DNA of 16,279 nucleotides from assembly GCA_958427975.1 (NCBI GenBank), contig CAUAEH010000044.1, forward strand, positions 1 through 16,279. The letters are read 5' to 3'. The DNA comes from an uncultured Collinsella sp. (lineage in GTDB: Bacteria > Actinomycetota > Coriobacteriia > Coriobacteriales > Coriobacteriaceae). The notes beneath the pieces are model-generated. The model saw only the letters and a program-made list of their open reading frames with translations. It did no database searches and had not been told where the DNA came from. Made by a program: the position numbers and the translations under genes. Below are positions 13,378 to 16,279 of this stretch, piece after piece. The first letter of the stretch is position 1. Each line of letters starts with the position of its first letter.

Positions 13378-13420
13378 GCAAGACGGACCTTGATTGGTCG
13401 CCCCTCAAAGCCCGTCTTGC
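13378..13420 (-). terminator. Stem-loop between the UreE-like and HAD genes
   Basis: GCAAGACGG (13378-13386) and CCGTCTTGC (13412-13420) are a perfect 9-bp inverted repeat with a 25-nt loop that contains a small ACC/GGT hairpin. No T tract follows on the minus strand. It may be a weak terminator for the ureE-like gene or a leader structure of the HAD gene that starts at 13350. Confidence 0.4.
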
Positions 13421-13432
13421 GCATACGCGTGC

Positions 13433-14011
13433 TTAGCCGCGCGTCTTTTTTACGATGGTAAAGTCGGAAGCCATGCTCACGACGACCTCCGCCGCACTCG
13501 ACGCAAAGCGCCGGTCCGTATCGAGTTCACGGGTAACCACCGAGAGCCGAACACCCTCGACGCCCCGAAGCATGCGGCCCAAAACAGGCTGCACCGGCGT
13601 ATACATGCGCACGGTATGCTCGTCCGAGTCGCCCCGGAAAAGCGGCGCATGCATGTTGCCGATCTCCCAGCACGCATGCGCGAGCGCAATCGGATCCATG
13701 CGGTCGACTTCGACCAAATAAACCTCGGCGCTGCGCAGGCGCACGACAACCGCCACGGGCACCACGCCCGAACGGTCAATGGCGAGCACGTCGCCGTCGG
13801 CAAGACGACCACCGTCGGTAACATCCAGCCGAACATCGACCGTGCGCCCCAGCTCCGTCACGCCCACAAACGCGCATACATCAGCCTGGTCCCAATCGAG
13901 CAGCAGCTCGTCAACTTCAAAGACGCCGCCCAGCTTCCGGCGAAGCAGGAGTTCATAGGACGGATCGTTGACATTTCCCAAGCATGTCGTCGAAACCAAG
14001 CGCTCAGACAT
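13433..14011 (-). CDS. UreE-like nickel metallochaperone (no urease in view)
   Basis: This 192-residue protein resembles UreE, the dimeric chaperone that carries nickel to urease. The N-terminal part (residues 1-75) ends with the UreE-like GGRLADGDVLAID. The C-terminal metal-binding domain shows DPIALAHACWEIGNMHAPLF, matching the family pattern around the conserved nickel histidine (here His121), then PVLGRMLRGVEGVRL, as in the DHVLxxMLR helix. The histidine-rich tail of enterobacterial UreE is missing, and about 40 residues end in DFTIVKKTRG instead. The start ATG 14011 is three bases past the stop of the SlyD-like gene, with GAGGG inside that gene. No urease subunit or other ure gene is seen in this window. 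Identity is by motif reading; a divergent paralogue with a different metal or target is possible. Confidence 0.75.
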   Translation of the reverse strand: MSERLVSTTCLGNVNDPSYELLLRRKLGGVFEVDELLLDWDQADVCAFVGVTELGRTVDVRLDVTDGGRLADGDVLAIDRSGVVPVAVVVRLRSAEVYLVEVDRMDPIALAHACWEIGNMHAPLFRGDSDEHTVRMYTPVQPVLGRMLRGVEGVRLSVVTRELDTDRRFASSAAEVVVSMASDFTIVKKTRG

Positions 14012-14014
14012 ACT

Positions 14015-14443
14015 CTAACCCTCGACCTCAACAAGCTCGATATCAAAGTTGAGGTCCTTGCCGGCCAGCTCGTGGTTGGCGTCGAGCGTCACAGCCTCGG
14101 GCGTTACGTCGATGACCACGGCGGGGACGGGCATGCCGCTCGGCGTGGACAGGAAGAGCTTCATGCCCTTCTCGATCTGCTCGATGTTGGGAACCTGTTC
14201 GGCCGGGAAGGTAATAACCATCTCGGGATTGTGCTCGCCGTAGGCATCGGCAGCCGGGATGTGCACGGTCTTCTTCTCGCCCACCTGCATGTCGACAACA
14301 GCGGCGTCGAAGCCCTTGATCATCTGACCGGCGCCGCAGGTGAACTCCAGCGGCTCGCCGCGATCGTAGGAGCTATCGAACTGCGTGCCGTCATCGAGCG
14401 TGCCGCGATAATGGGTCTTGACCTTCTTGCCCTGGTTGGACAT
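14015..14443 (-). CDS. SlyD-like FKBP-type peptidyl-prolyl isomerase
   Basis: This 142-residue protein is an FKBP-type prolyl isomerase and chaperone of the SlyD class. FKBP strands and pocket residues appear as HYRGTLDDGTQFDSSYDRGEPLEF, GAGQMIKGFDAAVVDMQVGEKK and HIPAADAYGEHNPEMV. An insert-in-flap chaperone domain occupies about residues 73-125, and the family closing motif DANHELAGKDLNFDIELVEVE follows. SlyD of E. coli also binds nickel through a Cys/His-rich tail and helps hydrogenase maturation; here the protein ends right after the FKBP domain, so that tail is absent. ATG 14443 is set by GGAGG five bases upstream. It is coupled to the UreE-like gene (three-base gap). Confidence 0.92.
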   Translation of the reverse strand: MSNQGKKVKTHYRGTLDDGTQFDSSYDRGEPLEFTCGAGQMIKGFDAAVVDMQVGEKKTVHIPAADAYGEHNPEMVITFPAEQVPNIEQIEKGMKLFLSTPSGMPVPAVVIDVTPEAVTLDANHELAGKDLNFDIELVEVEG

Positions 14444-14501
14444 GGTAACCTCCGTGATAAGGGCGGCGCACAACGCGGGCCGCCGTGAACATATGGCGCT
14501 A

Positions 14502-14522
14502 ACTATACCCTAGTCATACAAT
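14502..14522. promoter_or_regulatory. Divergent promoter region of slyD-like and dipeptidase genes
   Basis: TATAGT on the minus strand (14502-14507) and TACAAT on the plus strand (14517-14522) are -10-like boxes placed back to back in the 120-base gap. Neither has a good -35 at the usual distance, so positions are tentative. Confidence 0.35.
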
Positions 14523-14563
14523 TCAATGACAGTTTGCAAAGAAACGCTGCAACCGGAGGAACC

Positions 14564-15577
14564 ATGGCATATCCCGTATTTGACCTACACTGCGACACCG
14601 CCGACCGAATCGGCTGGGCCACGCTCGATCTCGACCTGCGCTTTACCGCCGGCACCGACGGTTATTTCCCCGGCGACGAAACGCATCCGCAAGATTTCGA
14701 CCTCATCGAGGGTAACGCCTGTGCCATCTCGCTCGCAAAGATCGGCAACACGCCGTGGGCACAGTGCTTCGCCACGTTTGTCCCCGACGAGATTCCCACC
14801 GCCCACGCCGCGCGCTTCCAGGCGCAAATCATGGCGCATATGAGCGGCCAGGCAATGCTCAACCACGACCGCATGGTCAACGTACGCAGCGCGGCAGACA
14901 TTCGCCCCGCGCTCAAAGACGGCAAGGTCGCCTGCATCCACACCATCGAAAACGCCACGTTCTTTGCCGAGGACCCCGCGCTGATCGAGGTGCTCAAGAG
15001 CTTGGGCGTACTCATGTCATCGCTCAGCTGGAATGCGCAGGGACCGCTCGCGAGCGGACACGATACCCACGCCGGCCTCACCGCCGCCGGCATCGAGGCA
15101 CTTACGCAGATGGAGCACGCCGGCATGGTGCTTGACGTCTCCCACCTCAACGATGAGTGCTTTGACGAGGTTGTCGCCCACGCCACACGTCCCTTCGTCG
15201 CCAGCCACTCCAACTCCCGTGCGGTTTGCGGCGTCAAACGCAACCTTACCGACGACCAGTTCCGCACCATTCGCGACATGGGCGGTATCGTCGGCCTCAA
15301 CTACTGCAGCGAGTTCCTTTCCAACGACGCAACCGACAAGACCGCCGCAGACGTCACCTTCGACCAGCTAGCGGCACATATCGAGCACTGGCTCGACCTG
15401 GGCGGCGAGGACGTCATCGCGCTCGGCGGCGACTGGGACGGTGCCACGGTGCCCGCCTTCCTCTCCGATGCCAGCAAGATGCCCGAGTTCCAGAACATGC
15501 TCTCCAAGCACTTTGGCAAGACCGTGATGCAGAAGCTCTGCAGCGACAACGCGCTTGCCTTCTTTGAGCGTTATTAA
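14564..15577 (+). CDS. M19 family membrane dipeptidase-like zinc peptidase
   Basis: This 337-residue protein belongs to peptidase family M19 (renal dipeptidase type), which hydrolyses dipeptides with a two-zinc TIM-barrel site. The expected ligands appear as His9 and Asp11 (FDLHCDTADRIG), Glu129 (HTIENATFF), His194 (LDVSHLNDECF) and His215 (VASHSNSRAV). The closing part has IALGGDWDG, a near match to the GxDFDG found in most members, with Trp replacing Phe. No signal peptide is present, so it should act in the cytoplasm. ATG 14564 is fixed by CGGAGGAACC directly upstream; the frame is open from 14534 without a site. A role in using imported dipeptides is inferred. A hairpin follows the stop. 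Confidence 0.9.
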   Translation: MAYPVFDLHCDTADRIGWATLDLDLRFTAGTDGYFPGDETHPQDFDLIEGNACAISLAKIGNTPWAQCFATFVPDEIPTAHAARFQAQIMAHMSGQAMLNHDRMVNVRSAADIRPALKDGKVACIHTIENATFFAEDPALIEVLKSLGVLMSSLSWNAQGPLASGHDTHAGLTAAGIEALTQMEHAGMVLDVSHLNDECFDEVVAHATRPFVASHSNSRAVCGVKRNLTDDQFRTIRDMGGIVGLNYCSEFLSNDATDKTAADVTFDQLAAHIEHWLDLGGEDVIALGGDWDGATVPAFLSDASKMPEFQNMLSKHFGKTVMQKLCSDNALAFFERY

Positions 15578-15593
15578 TTTCACATCCCTTGAG

Positions 15594-15629
15594 CGGGCCG
15601 GCATGCCGAACGGTCGACATGCCGGCCCG
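15594..15629. terminator. Perfect 12-bp hairpin after the dipeptidase gene
   Basis: CGGGCCGGCATG (15594-15605) and CATGCCGGCCCG (15618-15629) are exact complements with a 12-nt loop, 16 bases after the stop. There is no T tract on the plus strand (TCCCCAATC follows), so it may terminate poorly or protect the 3' end. The next gene starts only 22 bases later. Confidence 0.6.
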
Positions 15630-15651
15630 TCCCCAATCTGAAGGACCGCTT

Positions 15652-16279
15652 TTGACGCAGCAGTTTACGATTTCCGCATCCCGACCGGATGGGACGCCCA
15701 TCCCCGTCATCGTTACCAAAAAGCGCGTCAAGAACTTCAACCTACGCGTCACATCGAGCGGTGAGGTCCACGCCAGTGCACCGCTCGGCGCCAGCCGCGA
15801 GCGTATCGAAGCGTTTGTGAAGCGCAACAGCGCCTGGATTATCAGCCGACTTGCCCAGCGCGAGCAACGTCAGGCGACGGCGCGAGAGCCGCTCAGTCCC
15901 TCGTCCATCATTGCGCTTTGGGGCAAACCCATCACCGTTCAGGATGCACTCGACCACAACTTTGAGCCACCCGCACCGCGGCCCAAGCAGGCTACCTTCG
16001 CAAGTTTTATGGGTACCGACGAGCCAAGTGGGTGCACGCAGGCAAAGCAGCGCACAGCCCTCGACGGCCTAACGCCCAAAGAACTCCAGATCCACATCGA
16101 CCAGCTCTATACGTCCGAAGTCACATCGGCGCTGCGCGATATGGTGCACGCATACGAAATCGCAATGGGTGTCGCCGTTTCCCGCGTTTCCGTACGCAGC
16201 ACGAAAACCCGCTGGGGCTCATGCACGCCCCAAACCGGCGCCATTCCCATTGCACGCGAACTTGCCGCCTACCCCCTCG
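15652..16279 (+). CDS. YgjP-like (DUF45/SprT-like) metallopeptidase domain protein, 3' end cut by window
   Basis: At least 209 codons are open to the end of the window. The protein starts LTQQFTISASRPDGTPIPV at TTG 15652, with GAAGGA seven bases upstream. The segment VTKKRVKNFNLRVTSSGEV and APLGASRERIEAFVKRNSAW is the typical N-terminal part of YgjP-like proteins. The hallmark RSTKTRWGSCTPQTG appears near residues 182-196. The HExxH zinc helix should follow about 30-40 residues further, outside the window. A longer than usual stretch rich in Pro, Ala and Lys (about residues 98-140) separates the two parts. The family is predicted to be zinc-dependent peptidases; cellular substrates are mostly unknown. 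Confidence 0.85.
   Translation, partial: MTQQFTISASRPDGTPIPVIVTKKRVKNFNLRVTSSGEVHASAPLGASRERIEAFVKRNSAWIISRLAQREQRQATAREPLSPSSIIALWGKPITVQDALDHNFEPPAPRPKQATFASFMGTDEPSGCTQAKQRTALDGLTPKELQIHIDQLYTSEVTSALRDMVHAYEIAMGVAVSRVSVRSTKTRWGSCTPQTGAIPIARELAAYPL

Noticed and set aside
13394..14488. 364-codon plus-strand open frame across the ureE-like and slyD-like genes
   Set aside because: It spans two well-supported minus-strand genes and their junction, with no start signal or recognisable domain.

Overview
The window looks like a chromosomal segment from a high-GC, host-associated actinobacterium. The gene families, GTG and TTG starts, GGAGG-type ribosome sites and the Coriobacteriia-style secreted protein at 6283-7056 best fit Collinsella or a close relative. 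That placement is inference from sequence style, not from a search. Coding density is high. I see no insertion sequence, prophage gene, tRNA, rRNA or CRISPR array.

Left part (1-4538, all minus strand). A small amino-acid uptake locus comes first: the likely start of a downstream gene running off the window edge, tandem hairpins, then a lipoprotein substrate-binding protein. Beyond it a minus-strand run reads aldo/keto reductase with ferredoxin tail, Gfo/Idh/MocA oxidoreductase, endonuclease IV (nfo). Both junctions of this run carry a copy of the same long hairpin. The two copies share their outer stem and apical region. Their inner 7-bp stem differs at several pairs, and both strands change together so that pairing is kept. 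In both copies the 3' edge supplies the Shine-Dalgarno of the next gene. This is the most unusual structure in the window.

Middle part (4702-9856). A ketopantoate-reductase-like gene has a short peptide ORF and a terminator-like hairpin ahead of it. It converges on a small two-helix membrane protein, with a terminator between them. A secreted protein of unknown function follows. Then comes metY (O-acetylhomoserine sulfhydrylase) with a clear promoter, a 17-codon leader peptide and a 32-nt hairpin in its leader. A LysR-type regulator is divergent to metY, and two palindromes two helical turns apart lie upstream of the metY promoter.

Right part (9956-16279). Plus-strand genes encode RNase HI, a second Gfo/Idh/MocA protein closely linked to an acylphosphatase-like protein, and a PerR-type Fur regulator. 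On the minus strand lie a Cof-type HAD phosphatase and a tight pair made of a SlyD-like FKBP prolyl isomerase and a UreE-like nickel chaperone, with no urease gene in view. A divergent M19 dipeptidase and the start of a YgjP-like (DUF45) metallopeptidase, cut by the window end, close the segment. Recurring themes are sulfur amino acid supply, peptide and amino acid uptake, redox and peroxide control, DNA repair and probable nickel handling.
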